A stretch of DNA of 64,000 nt from Pseudomonadota bacterium (GTDB lineage Bacteria > Pseudomonadota > Alphaproteobacteria > Sphingomonadales > Sphingomonadaceae), in the NCBI GenBank assembly GCA_023389105.1, contig JAEWEY010000010.1, positions 310,001-374,000 of the forward strand. Direction: 5' to 3'. The notes under the pieces were generated by a model. The model saw only the letters and a program-made list of their open reading frames with translations, was not told where the DNA came from and searched no databases. The position numbers were made by a program, and so were the translations under genes. Positions 56,029-64,000 of this stretch are shown here, piece by piece (the first letter of the stretch is position 1; every line of letters starts with the position of its first letter).

Positions 56029-57780
56029 CTATTCTGAAATCCCGATCTTCGCGGCGCGCCGACCGACGTCGGGCGCAATTGCCAGCGCCGCCCGACGATC
56101 TGCCTCTCCGCCTGCCGCGTCGCCGCCACGGCGCTTGACCAACCCGCGCATGAACAGGCTCCAGGCATTGCGCGGCTGAATTTGCACCGCCGCGTCATAG
56201 TCGGCCCGCGCGCCTGCGAGGTCACCCAGCCGGAGTTTCACCAGCGCGCGGCTGTCCAGATAAGCGGCCGTGTTAGGCCGGGCCTTCAGCGCCGCGTTGC
56301 AATCGGCCAGCGCTTCCTTGAGTTCGCGATTCAGCTGTGCCCGCGCCCAGCAACGGCCGTTCAAAGCCGTGGGGCGCTGCGCATCTTCGGGATGCGACTT
56401 CAGCCAAGCATTCTCATTGGCAAGACCCACCTCCTGAAGCCCCGCGGCATCGGCCATGCTCGCCAGCTGAAGCCGCGTCCCCGAGGTCGGCGGGAGTAGT
56501 TTGTCGAGCGCCAATATGTCTTCGCGCGCGCCGTCAGGGTCACGCGTCCCGAGCTTGAGCGCAGCCCGCATAAGCCGCGCTTCGATGTCATCGCCGGCGA
56601 TCGACAAGGCTTTGTCCAGGTCGGCCGCGGCAAGCAGGGGTTGCCGGTTTGCCAGGCGCGCGGCGGCGCGCTGGCGTAGAAAACGTGCCTCCGCAGGCGC
56701 TCGGGCAATAGCCTGATCGAAATCGGCAATCGCCTCCTCGAACCGGCGGCCCGACATCGCTGCGGCACCCCGTCGGGCAAAGCCCTCTGCATCGGTTGGA
56801 GCAGCAGACCGATCGGTCAGGTCCAGCGGTTTGCCTGTCTCATCCGACGCGCCGTCCGACGACACACCGAAGACCGTGCCTCCCTCATAAGTCATCACCA
56901 TCTTGCCACTCTTGTTCGCAACATAGATGTGGTGGGTGAGGAAAAAGTCGGCGCCGATCAGCATGTCCGCGTCCCCGAACTCCGCGTCGCTGATCATGAT
57001 CTTGGGCTTCGGGATCGATTCGCCGCCGACGATGACCCGGTCGAAGGTCGCCGCCCATTTGCGCACGGTGCGGCTACCCAGCCCCGTTGCGAATCCGGCG
57101 GCGACGACACCCGAGCTGTTGGGTGTAATCCCTGCCCGCTTCGCCGCGGCGAGTGTTAGCACCGACCCGGGCGAACCGCTGTCAAACATCGCGCGAAGCT
57201 TGACCCCGTTCACTGTCACGGTGGCAATGGTCTTTGTCTGGCGAGCCGTCCGCGCTTCGATCGGCAGCACGGACACCGGTCGACTCCCCGCCCAGTAGGG
57301 CAAATCGCCGATCTGACATCCGCGCGACCGCAACAACGTAACTTTCCCGTGCCCCAGATCATATTCGACGTCCGCGAGCCCGAGGAAATTCTGGCCCAGC
57401 AGGCCGACCTGGCCGGTGTCCGTCCCCCCGACGATGAAGTCGATCTTGGGCAGGGTCGCGCCGCCCAGCGAGAAGCTCTGCACAGTCGTCATGGACGCGG
57501 AGGTCGCGCCATTGATTCCCATCAACCGGAAATTCGGTGGAAGCGGTTCGAGCTTAAGGCCGTAAGCCGCCGCCGAAGCGCGCGACAAAGTGCTGAAGAA
57601 AGCACCGCTGTCGAGGATGAATTGCGCATCCTGTCCGTTAATCTTGGCGGAAACGATGGCGCGGTCGCCGCGCATGGTCACAGGTATCTCGAGGAACTTG
57701 GTGATCTGACACTCGGCCTGGGCGACGGACGGAATCAGGGCGGCGAGAATCGTAAGGCCGCGGGCGGCACGCATAAGCAA
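56029..57780 (-). CDS. Exported protein with two retropepsin-like domains and TPR repeats
   Basis: A 583-residue protein with a signal peptide (ARGLTILAALIPSVAQA). Two aspartic-protease half-domains follow: the first has FILDSGAFFS (D57-S-G) and GLLGQNFLG, the second has AMFDSGSPGS (D200-S-G) and LIGADFFLT. Retropepsins normally act as homodimers, each giving one DSG; here both are in one chain, so it may form a self-contained active site. From about residue 330 to 570 there are TPR-type repeats (RRFEEAIADFDQAIARAP and others). Periplasmic location is likely. Substrate unknown. Confidence 0.8.
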   Translation of the reverse strand: MLMRAARGLTILAALIPSVAQAECQITKFLEIPVTMRGDRAIVSAKINGQDAQFILDSGAFFSTLSRASAAAYGLKLEPLPPNFRLMGINGATSASMTTVQSFSLGGATLPKIDFIVGGTDTGQVGLLGQNFLGLADVEYDLGHGKVTLLRSRGCQIGDLPYWAGSRPVSVLPIEARTARQTKTIATVTVNGVKLRAMFDSGSPGSVLTLAAAKRAGITPNSSGVVAAGFATGLGSRTVRKWAATFDRVIVGGESIPKPKIMISDAEFGDADMLIGADFFLTHHIYVANKSGKMVMTYEGGTVFGVSSDGASDETGKPLDLTDRSAAPTDAEGFARRGAAAMSGRRFEEAIADFDQAIARAPAEARFLRQRAAARLANRQPLLAAADLDKALSIAGDDIEARLMRAALKLGTRDPDGAREDILALDKLLPPTSGTRLQLASMADAAGLQEVGLANENAWLKSHPEDAQRPTALNGRCWARAQLNRELKEALADCNAALKARPNTAAYLDSRALVKLRLGDLAGARADYDAAVQIQPRNAWSLFMRGLVKRRGGDAAGGEADRRAALAIAPDVGRRAAKIGISE

Positions 57781-57875
57781 CTCCTCAGCCGCAATCCGCG
57801 GTTCGGCGGCCGGGTTGCGTCAACGCAGGCTAATCGAGGGAATTTGAAGCGTCACGTGAAAATCGGGCGCCGCGA

Positions 57876-58577
57876 CTAGGGCGGGATCGGCTTCCCGTCC
57901 CAGTCGAAGCACCGCCCGCTGTCGCCGCTCGTCAGCGCGTCGATCACCTCGATGAGTTGGTGCGCGGCGTGGTCCGGGGTGAACAGCCGGCCAGCGGCGA
58001 CACTGGCTTGGAATGGCGCACTCAATTGCGTGTCCACCGTTCCCGGATGCAGGCCGACGCAGATCGCCTTTGGCCGCGAACGCGCAAGCTCGATCGCCAG
58101 CGTTTTGATGATCATATTCAAAGCCGCTTTTGACGCTCGGTAGCCGTACCAACCGCCGAGCCGGTTATCGCCGATGCTACCGACGCGCGCGGACAGGGCA
58201 GCGAAAATCCCGCGCTCAGTTTTCGGAAGCAAGGGCGTCAGGTGCTTGGCGGCGAGTGCCGGTCCGACGGTGTTCACGGCAAAGGACTTCAGCAGATGCG
58301 CGGGATCGACGTCACGCAGTGACTTTTCCGGGTGAAGGTCGCCGTCGTGGAGGAGGCCGGTGGCGACCATGATGATGTCGAATGGTGCTCGCGCCCGAAG
58401 CTGCTCCGCGGCTGCTTCAAGGCTCAGCTCGTCGGTCACGTCGACTGCGATGTCGCCGGCCCACGCCGGACGGCGGGCGAGCCCGGTGACGCCAAAACCC
58501 CGGCCGGACAATTCTCGCACCAACGCGGCGCCGATGCCGCCGGTGCTGCCAACGACGATTGCGCGGGCGTCGGTCAT
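57876..58577 (-). CDS. Short-chain dehydrogenase/reductase (C-factor-like)
   Basis: A 233-residue Rossmann-fold protein. Cofactor motif VVGSTGGIGAALV, the catalytic serine in LSARVGS and the YRASK motif (YxxxK) are present, with LHPGTVDTQLS after it. It resembles the C-factor/YgfF-like SDR group of unknown substrate. I choose ATG 58577 (MTDARAIVV) or ATG 58586. The gene is divergent from the TIR protein gene. Confidence 0.88.
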   Translation of the reverse strand: MTDARAIVVGSTGGIGAALVRELSGRGFGVTGLARRPAWAGDIAVDVTDELSLEAAAEQLRARAPFDIIMVATGLLHDGDLHPEKSLRDVDPAHLLKSFAVNTVGPALAAKHLTPLLPKTERGIFAALSARVGSIGDNRLGGWYGYRASKAALNMIIKTLAIELARSRPKAICVGLHPGTVDTQLSAPFQASVAAGRLFTPDHAAHQLIEVIDALTSGDSGRCFDWDGKPIPP

Positions 58578-58719
58578 GCTTTGCATGCATCGATCATGCG
58601 GCGCCCCGCGAGGGAAACAATGGAGGCTTTGGTGCAGGTACGCCTGCTCGCGCTTCCGCGTCCGCTTCTCGCCGCCCTCCATTTCATCTAAGGCAGGATC
58701 TCTCGGTCAGGGGCACGCC

Positions 58720-60690
58720 GTGAACGAACCCGATCCCGTCATCGCAAGTGAGCGGCGCACGTCGCGACCGGTGTTCGTCAGCTACGCGACCGCCGATCGC
58801 AAGCAGGCGCTGGCTGTCTGCGCGGGACTAGAAAAACGCGGGACGGACTGCTGGATTTCCACTCGCGACGTCGCGCCGGGCGAGAATTACCAGGAGGCGA
58901 TCGTCCGGGCCTTGCGCAACGCGCGCGCCATGGTCCTCGTCTTCTCCAGGGCAGCGAATGACAGCGACGAGATCAAGAAAGAGCTGTCGCTGGCGAGCCG
59001 TTATCGGGTCCCTGTAATGACGCTCAGGATCGAGGACGTCGAACCGAGCGACGCCTTCGCCTACGAATTGTCGACGCGCCAGTGGATCGATGCCTTCGTC
59101 GGTTACGATCGATCCATCGATTTGCTTGCCGGTCGCATCGGTGAGATATCCGGCAGCCCGTCGGCTGGCGAGTATCAACCCGCGAGTCCGCTTCGACCGG
59201 GAAAGATCTGGTCGCGTCCTCTGGCGTTCGCCGGGATCGTGGCGTTCGCGCTGATCCTTGCGGCGGGCCTCTGGTTCTTCAACTCACGCTCATCACCTGC
59301 GAGCACACACCCGATGGAGGTGCGGCTGGCAGGCTTCAAACTGTTGTCGAACGATTTGCCGGCCACGCTGCCGGATGCGGTCGGCGACGAAGTCATTGCA
59401 GCGTTCAACAAGGATGGCGTCGTCGGTGTTTCCACCGCGCCGGCACCACCTTCCGGCTCCGCGCCCGCCTTTGCGCTCGGCGGAACGATTCAGCGCGACG
59501 GCGACGCCATTCGCGTCATCGCCCGCCTGACCAACGAGCGTTCCGGCACGACCCTATGGTCGACCACGTTAAGCTATGACGGGCGCGAGACATCAGCCGT
59601 CGGACGGCACGTCGCGGTCGATGCGGGCAACGTCGTCCGATGCGGACTGTTCGGTGCTTCCACCTACCGCAAGCCGCTGCCCGAAAACGTTCTCAAGGAC
59701 TATTTGCAGTTCTGCCAATGGTATTGGGATCCCAACATGGTCGCGGGCCGCAAGGCGCTCGTGCCGGCGCAGCGCGTCGTGGCGGCAGTGCCCGATTTTT
59801 CGTGGGGTTGGGCCGCCATCGCCGGATCGTATTGGAAAGTCGCATTCGGCGCCGCCACCCCGCAACTCGCGGACGAAGCGCGCGCCATTGGTCGGGAAGC
59901 GGCCGATCGCGCGGTCGCCATCGACCCCCGCAACAGCGAGGCCTTTTACATCAAGGCGGTCCTGCTCGACCGAAACGATTGGCTCGGCCGCGAAGCCTTA
60001 TTCAAAAAAGCCGTGGGCGCTCGCCGCCTGGACTGCGGCTGTGAGCACCACCAGTACGGCTCGATGCTGGCCAACGTCGGCCGCATCGCGGACGGCGTCG
60101 ACGAGTTGCGCGCCGCCAACGACACGCTCGCGCTCTACGTCTACACACCGCTGAGCCTGGCTGAGGTCCTGACAGCCGCCAGCGAGCCGGACGAAGCCCG
60201 TCAATATTACGATGCCGCAAGCCAGCTCGCGCCCAGCGCCGACTTCGCGCAGGGCCTCACCGCTTACGGCGCTGCGCAGACCGGCGACCTCAAGCGTCTC
60301 GCCGACCCCGCCCTCCCCATCGCCGCGCCCGTGCGCAGCGCGCTGATCGAGGGTTTTCGCGCCGCCGCTTCAGGCAACCCGGCGGCCAAAGCCGCGGCGG
60401 TCAAGGCGCTCGCCGCGCTGACGACCGACGAGGAAGCCGTGCCCAGGGCGCGGCTCCTCGCCAGGCTGGGCGCGCCAGCCGCTGCATTCGACCTCGCTGC
60501 CCAGCAGGCCGCCCAGGCCTACCCGGGCCCAAGCGTGTTCTGGTACCCGGAGATGCGTCCCGCGCTCGACGATCCCCGCTTCCTGGCGCTCGCGCAGCGG
60601 CTGGGGTTGATGACCTATTGGAAACAGTCGAAGACCCGTCCGGACGTCTGCCAGGCCGCCGCGCCGCCGGCCTTCTGCCGCGCGATCTGA
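58720..60690 (+). CDS. TIR domain-transmembrane-TPR protein
   Basis: A 656-residue protein from GTG 58720. Residues 17-140 form a TIR (TIR_2) domain: VFVSYATADRKQALAVCAGL, CWISTRDVAPGENYQEAI and EIKKELSLAS with E88 where NADase TIRs keep a glutamate. One transmembrane helix follows (FAGIVAFALILAAGLWFF, about 168-187). Then a TolB/FlgO-like region (DAVGDEVIAAFNKDGVVGVS, LGGTIQRDGDAIRVIARL) and a TPR-type domain to the end. The layout resembles one-component membrane sensors in which TIR replaces the cyclase or DNA-binding domain. The role (signalling, NAD cleavage or protein docking) is unknown. Confidence 0.85.
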   Translation: MNEPDPVIASERRTSRPVFVSYATADRKQALAVCAGLEKRGTDCWISTRDVAPGENYQEAIVRALRNARAMVLVFSRAANDSDEIKKELSLASRYRVPVMTLRIEDVEPSDAFAYELSTRQWIDAFVGYDRSIDLLAGRIGEISGSPSAGEYQPASPLRPGKIWSRPLAFAGIVAFALILAAGLWFFNSRSSPASTHPMEVRLAGFKLLSNDLPATLPDAVGDEVIAAFNKDGVVGVSTAPAPPSGSAPAFALGGTIQRDGDAIRVIARLTNERSGTTLWSTTLSYDGRETSAVGRHVAVDAGNVVRCGLFGASTYRKPLPENVLKDYLQFCQWYWDPNMVAGRKALVPAQRVVAAVPDFSWGWAAIAGSYWKVAFGAATPQLADEARAIGREAADRAVAIDPRNSEAFYIKAVLLDRNDWLGREALFKKAVGARRLDCGCEHHQYGSMLANVGRIADGVDELRAANDTLALYVYTPLSLAEVLTAASEPDEARQYYDAASQLAPSADFAQGLTAYGAAQTGDLKRLADPALPIAAPVRSALIEGFRAAASGNPAAKAAAVKALAALTTDEEAVPRARLLARLGAPAAAFDLAAQQAAQAYPGPSVFWYPEMRPALDDPRFLALAQRLGLMTYWKQSKTRPDVCQAAAPPAFCRAI

Positions 60691-60708
60691 TCGCCCGGTC
60701 TCCCGGGC

Positions 60709-60755
60709 AAAAAAATAAAGCGGCCCGGCGGGTTGCCCCCTCCGCCAGGCCGCTT
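60709..60755 (-). terminator. Terminator after the PilZ gene (possibly bidirectional)
   Basis: AAGCGGCC (60718-60725) pairs with GGCCGCTT (60748-60755), and CGGCGG with CCGCC inside the stem. On the minus strand the stem is followed by TATTTTTTT. A second small dyad, GCCCGG-TCTC-CCGGGC, at 60693-60708 directly follows the TIR gene stop and may help end its transcript. Confidence 0.65.
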
Positions 60756-60825
60756 CGAGTCCGCAATAACCTTCAACAGCCGACGAAGGCGTGAGTCGCG
60801 TCCTCGTCCATTTTCTTAATCGCAG

Positions 60826-61218
60826 TTAAGTTCTGAGTCGATGAAAATCTTCGCGCCGGCGTCCCGGTTCGGGCGCAATCGTCGCCGCGAGCCCCGCGCT
60901 GTGCACCGCCGCCAGCCGCACCTCCCGCTTCAGCCGCTCGACCTCGAAGCCCGGCAGCGGCGGGTCGAACGCAATGCCGCAGGCGTTGCCCCGCACCCAC
61001 GCGACTTCGCCGAACACGCGCACCGTCTCCATCCAGATCGACACCGGGTCGCCCGCCGCTGGCAGGTGCAAGCCGTGCAGCCGGGCGCCGCTTGCCGACA
61101 GGTCGACGATGCTCACCTCGCGCGTTTCGTGAAGGCTGCTGACGGTCGCGGGAATCGGCAGCGTCTCGCGGGGCGTATGCCGCCGCCCGCCGCCGATCGA
61201 TCGTCCAAACATACGCAT
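60826..61218 (-). CDS. PilZ domain protein
   Basis: A 130-residue protein with c-di-GMP-binding motifs RRHTPRE (RxxxR) and DLSASGARL (DxSxxG), then GEVAWVRGNACGIAFDPPL. A C-terminal extension of about 35 residues is basic. It is another single-domain PilZ receptor besides the one at 21906-22184. It is monocistronic, with a terminator 70 nt downstream. The 74-nt spacer upstream shows no other element. Confidence 0.82.
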   Translation of the reverse strand: MRMFGRSIGGGRRHTPRETLPIPATVSSLHETREVSIVDLSASGARLHGLHLPAAGDPVSIWMETVRVFGEVAWVRGNACGIAFDPPLPGFEVERLKREVRLAAVHSAGLAATIAPEPGRRREDFHRLRT

Positions 61219-61293
61219 ACCGGGCCTCCATCGGCCCCCGCCGGCTAGGCGCGGTTTAAGCGCGGACGCCTAACGCAATCTTCCCGAACGCGG

Positions 61294-61875
61294 TTAAGCC
61301 GCGGTCAGCCAAGCGCTTCGGCGACGCCGCACTGCCAGCCCAATCCCCGCAAAGCCGATCAGCATCATTGCCCAGCTCGCTGGCTCCGGCACGGGCACCA
61401 TCGAGCGCGTGAACCGCGCCCACGTCTGGCTGGCCTGAATCCCGGTATCCTCCGTCAGCAAAAGCGAACCCGTCCCGGTATCGTTCGTCGCCTTGTTGTT
61501 GGCACTGACGAACGCGACTGTCTGGCCGCCGACCGCATAAGGCACCAGGATCGAACAGATTGTCGCCAGGCTGCAGCCGTTGGTCAGCGCCGGGTTCGTG
61601 TCAAACGTGCCGAGCAGCACCTGCGCCAGCAGCGCGTCCGCCGCCTGCTGTGCCGCCGCCTGCGACCCGAACGCAAAACCGGCCGGACAGCTGCCAAACA
61701 CGGTGGCGCAATTGCCGTCGAGGAATTGCACGTTGTAAAGGTTGCCCCCGACATTGACGCCAGTCGCGCCGGTTAGCGTGCTACCGCTCGTGACCGGATC
61801 CGCCGCCGTTGCGGGTGCCGCCGCAAGCATCGCGCCCGCCATCGCGATCGCCTTAAATGCCGTGAACTTCCGCAT
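61294..61875 (-). CDS. PEPxxWA-CTERM sorting domain protein
   Basis: A 193-residue exported protein with a signal peptide (hydrophobic stretch AFKAIAMAGAMLAAAPATA) and the C-terminal sorting signal VPEPASWAMMLIGFAGIGL followed by RRRR. This tripartite tail (PEP motif, helix, basic end) is the target of exosortase/EpsH-type sorting linked to exopolysaccharide production. The mature part is small, with four cysteines that could form disulfides, and of unknown function. The PEPxxWAMM form is typical of sphingomonads. Confidence 0.88.
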   Translation of the reverse strand: MRKFTAFKAIAMAGAMLAAAPATAADPVTSGSTLTGATGVNVGGNLYNVQFLDGNCATVFGSCPAGFAFGSQAAAQQAADALLAQVLLGTFDTNPALTNGCSLATICSILVPYAVGGQTVAFVSANNKATNDTGTGSLLLTEDTGIQASQTWARFTRSMVPVPEPASWAMMLIGFAGIGLAVRRRRSAWLTAA

Positions 61876-61963
61876 GCCCGTCCCCTGCGTTCGTTACGGC
61901 ACCAGAGTAACCATGCGTTAACCATGCCGCAAGGCACGGGGAAATTACCCACGGCTGTCTTTG

Positions 61964-63781
61964 TTAAGCGTCGTCCCCCATCCGCAGCGCAGCAATAAAC
62001 GCCTCCTGCGGAATGCTCACGCTGCCGTACTCCCGCATCCGCTTCTTGCCCTCTTTCTGCTTCTCCAGCAGCTTGCGCTTGCGGGTGGCGTCGCCGCCGT
62101 AGCATTTGGCGGTGACGTCCTTGCGCAGGGCGGCGATGGTTTCGCGGGCGATGACCTTGCCGCCGATCGCGGCTTGGATCGGGATCTTGAACAAGTGGCG
62201 GGGGATCAGGTCCTTCAGGCGCTCGCACATGCCGCGGCCGCGGGCTTCGGCGTTGCCGCGGTGGACGATCATGCTCAGCGCGTCGACCGCCTCGTTGTTG
62301 ACGAGGATGCTCATCTTGACGAGGTCGCCCTCGCGGTGGCCGATCTGATGATAGTCGAATGAGGCATAGCCGCGGCTGATCGATTTCAGGCGGTCGTAGA
62401 AGTCGAACACCACTTCGTTGAGCGGCAGTTCGTAACGGAGCATCGCGCGGGCGTGGCTGCCGGTCCCGACGTAGCTGAGGTCGCGCTGGATGCCCCGGCG
62501 GTCCTGGCACAGCTTCAGGATCGCGCCCAGATATTCGTCGGGGACGTAGATGGTGGCGTCGATCCACGGCTCCTCGATCAACTCGATCCGGTTGGGGTCG
62601 GGCATGTCCGCGGGGTTGTGCAGCTCGATCACCTTGGCGTCCTCGTTCTTCGAGTGGCTCAGGTGGATGCGGTAGACGACGCTCGGCGCGGTGGTGATGA
62701 GGTCGAGGTCATATTCGCGCGTCAGCCGCTCCTGGATGATCTCCAGGTGGAGCAATCCCAGGAAACCACATCTGAACCCGAAGCCAAGCGCGGCGCTGGT
62801 CTCCATCTCGAAACTGAACGACGCGTCGTTGAGGCGGAGCTTGTAGAGGCTGTCCCGCAGCTTTTCGAAGTCGTTCGCGTCGACGGGGAAGAGGCCACAG
62901 AAGACGACGGGCTGGACTTCCTTGAAACCGGGCAGCGCCTCCGCGGCTGGCCGCTTGGCGTCGGTGATCGTGTCGCCGACGCGCGTTTCCGAGACTTCCT
63001 TGATCTGCGCGGTGATGAAGCCGATCTCGCCGGGGCCGAGCTCGGCCAGCGGCTCGATCTTGGGACGGAAGCAGCCGACGCGGTCGATCAGGTGCGTGGT
63101 GCCGGCCTGCATGAATTTGACCTGGCTCCCCTTGCGCAAGGACCCGTCGATGACGCGGACCAGGATGACGACGCCCAAATACGGGTCATACCAGCTGTCG
63201 ACGAGCATCGCCTTCAGCGGCGCCTCGCGATCGCCCTTCGGCGCCGGGATCTTCGCAATGATCGCGTCTAGGATCTCCTCGATCCCGATCCCCGTCTTCG
63301 CGCTGGCCAAGACGGCTTCGGAGGCATCAAGCCCAATGATCTCCTCAATCTCCTGCCGCGCCCCTTCAGGATCGGCGGCAGGAAGATCGATCTTGTTGAT
63401 CACCGGCACGATCTCATGATCATGTTCGATGCTTTGGTAGACGTTGGCGAGCGTCTGCGCTTCGACGCCTTGGGCGGCGTCAACCACCAGGAGCGCGCCT
63501 TCGCAGGCGGCCAGCGAGCGCGAGACTTCGTAGGCGAAGTCGACGTGGCCCGGCGTGTCCATCAGGTTGAGTTCGTAGCCCTTCCAGTCGAGACGGACCG
63601 TCTGGGCTTTGATGGTGATGCCGCGCTCGCGCTCGATGTCCATGTTGTCGAGCACCTGCGCGCTCATCTCGCGCGCGGTGAGGCCGCCGGTGGTCTGAAT
63701 AAGGCGATCGGCCAGCGTCGACTTGCCATGGTCGATGTGCGCGATGATCGAAAAGTTACGGATTTTGCTGAGGTCGGTCAT
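61964..63781 (-). CDS. lepA: Elongation factor 4 (ribosome back-translocase)
   Basis: A 605-residue translational GTPase. G motifs are AHIDHGKSTLADRL (G1), ERGITIKAQ (G2), DTPGHVDFAYE (G3) and NKIDLP (G4); the LepA-specific C-terminal domain ends GKKRMREYGSVSIPQEAFIA. It rescues or remodels mistranslocated ribosomes. Length fits the family. It is monocistronic: the PEP-CTERM gene lies 88 nt downstream. Confidence 0.98.
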   Translation of the reverse strand: MTDLSKIRNFSIIAHIDHGKSTLADRLIQTTGGLTAREMSAQVLDNMDIERERGITIKAQTVRLDWKGYELNLMDTPGHVDFAYEVSRSLAACEGALLVVDAAQGVEAQTLANVYQSIEHDHEIVPVINKIDLPAADPEGARQEIEEIIGLDASEAVLASAKTGIGIEEILDAIIAKIPAPKGDREAPLKAMLVDSWYDPYLGVVILVRVIDGSLRKGSQVKFMQAGTTHLIDRVGCFRPKIEPLAELGPGEIGFITAQIKEVSETRVGDTITDAKRPAAEALPGFKEVQPVVFCGLFPVDANDFEKLRDSLYKLRLNDASFSFEMETSAALGFGFRCGFLGLLHLEIIQERLTREYDLDLITTAPSVVYRIHLSHSKNEDAKVIELHNPADMPDPNRIELIEEPWIDATIYVPDEYLGAILKLCQDRRGIQRDLSYVGTGSHARAMLRYELPLNEVVFDFYDRLKSISRGYASFDYHQIGHREGDLVKMSILVNNEAVDALSMIVHRGNAEARGRGMCERLKDLIPRHLFKIPIQAAIGGKVIARETIAALRKDVTAKCYGGDATRKRKLLEKQKEGKKRMREYGSVSIPQEAFIAALRMGDDA

Positions 63782-63915
63782 TCGAGGCGCGCGCTAGCAG
63801 AGGGGTCGGCGCGTGTCAGCACAGGCAACGATGTGCCGCGAGTGGCAAGAAGTGGCGGTTTCTGCCGCGTTTAATTTTTGATAAATAGCCGCCCATTCAG
63901 ACAAGGGGGTCTAAC

Positions 63916-64000
63916 ATGTTCAAACACGCGTTGCTCGCGGGAGTTGCGCTCGCGCTCGGTTCAACTCAGGCGACCGCTGCGCCACTGTTCGGGGGCGGGC
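63916..64000 (+). CDS. Start of a secreted protein (partial, runs off the window)
   Basis: The first 28 codons starting MFKHALLAGVALALGSTQATAA give a clear signal peptide, followed by PLFGGG. AAGGGGG about 8 nt before the ATG is a good ribosome site. The rest lies outside the window, so no function can be assigned. It is divergent from lepA with a 134-nt spacer. Confidence 0.65.
   Translation, partial: MFKHALLAGVALALGSTQATAAPLFGGG

Noticed and set aside
58578..58719. Short plus-strand peptide upstream of the TIR gene (start ATG near 58618)
   Set aside because: About 23 codons of leucine-rich sequence without family, signal or coupling; likely just leader sequence.
60693..60708. GCCCGG-TCTC-CCGGGC as a plus-strand terminator of the TIR gene
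   Set aside because: The stem is followed by A residues, not T, on the plus strand, so it is not a standard terminator by itself.
62453..63271. A 272-codon plus-strand open frame
   Set aside because: It is antisense to lepA, which is fully conserved on the other strand.

Overview
The window is a compact chromosomal segment of an alphaproteobacterium, most likely a sphingomonad (Sphingomonas/Sphingomicrobium-like). The evidence is the gene order rpmF-plsX-fabH-ihfA-merR, a class I lysyl-tRNA synthetase, a GapR (DUF2312) nucleoid protein, an aa3-type cytochrome oxidase locus with ctaB, cox11, cox3, DUF983 and SURF1 genes, a PEPxxWA-CTERM surface protein, and high GC throughout. I see no insertion sequence, prophage, CRISPR array or rRNA. 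One tRNA (Ser, anticodon GGA) lies at 38069-38159.

Layout. 1-4255: a persulfide/sulfide detoxification locus. An ArsR-type regulator with the two SqrR/BigR cysteines leads a minus-strand operon (persulfide dioxygenase-like MBL protein, two half-size YeeE/YedE transporters, a DUF442 phosphatase/sulfurtransferase-like protein and a TauE/SafE exporter). A divergent sulfide:quinone oxidoreductase gene is frameshifted in this sequence. 4302-5831: a STAS-like protein and a sterol-desaturase-family membrane enzyme bracketed by related short repeats. 6155-9203: rpmF, fatty acid/phospholipid initiation genes, ihfA and a MerR regulator. 9123-18204: a DinG-type helicase, LysRS, S41 peptidase, Lrp/AsnC regulator, DUF885 lipoprotein and RcnB-like protein. 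18283-21909: an orphan [2Fe-2S] subunit, an alpha/beta hydrolase and a 2-aminobenzoyl-CoA monooxygenase/reductase-like fusion. 21906-23595: PilZ protein, hypothetical protein and ROK sugar kinase. 23596-29966: a long minus-strand directon with propionyl-CoA carboxylase beta, a small membrane protein, OsmC, methylmalonyl-CoA epimerase, then a three-gene translationally coupled unit (N-formylglutamate amidohydrolase family, DUF1704/QEGLP putative metallopeptidase, glutathione-synthetase-like ATP-grasp). This unit is the best candidate for an undescribed pathway. 30216-34250: glycosyltransferase, UDP-galactopyranose mutase, histidine phosphatase and NAD(P)HX dehydratase. 34247-39825: pyruvate kinase, GapR, CPBP protease, YebC, RuvC (apparently with a CTG start), tRNA-Ser, a minimal zincin, and CcmA/CcmB. 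39822-49757: an rRNA-methyltransferase-like protein, M16 peptidase and the cytochrome c oxidase genes, interrupted by two plus-strand peptidyl-prolyl isomerases (one frameshifted near its end). 49898-53895: pyrE-pdxJ-small membrane protein-acpS-lepB-AI-2E transporter. 53789-64000: FKBP, rpsU, L,D-transpeptidase, PAS protein, tandem retropepsin-TPR protein, SDR, TIR-TM-TPR protein, PilZ protein, PEP-CTERM protein, lepA and the start of a secreted protein.

Organisation. Most co-directional neighbours overlap by 4 nt (ATGA, GTGA, TTGA, once CTGA), and five convergent pairs overlap by 4 nt at their stops (CTAG or CTAA). This points to strong translational coupling and very short intergenic space. 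Two genes (sqr and a FKBP isomerase) are broken by apparent one-base losses in short C or G runs. Because both are the same kind of lesion, sequencing or assembly error is as likely as true mutation.
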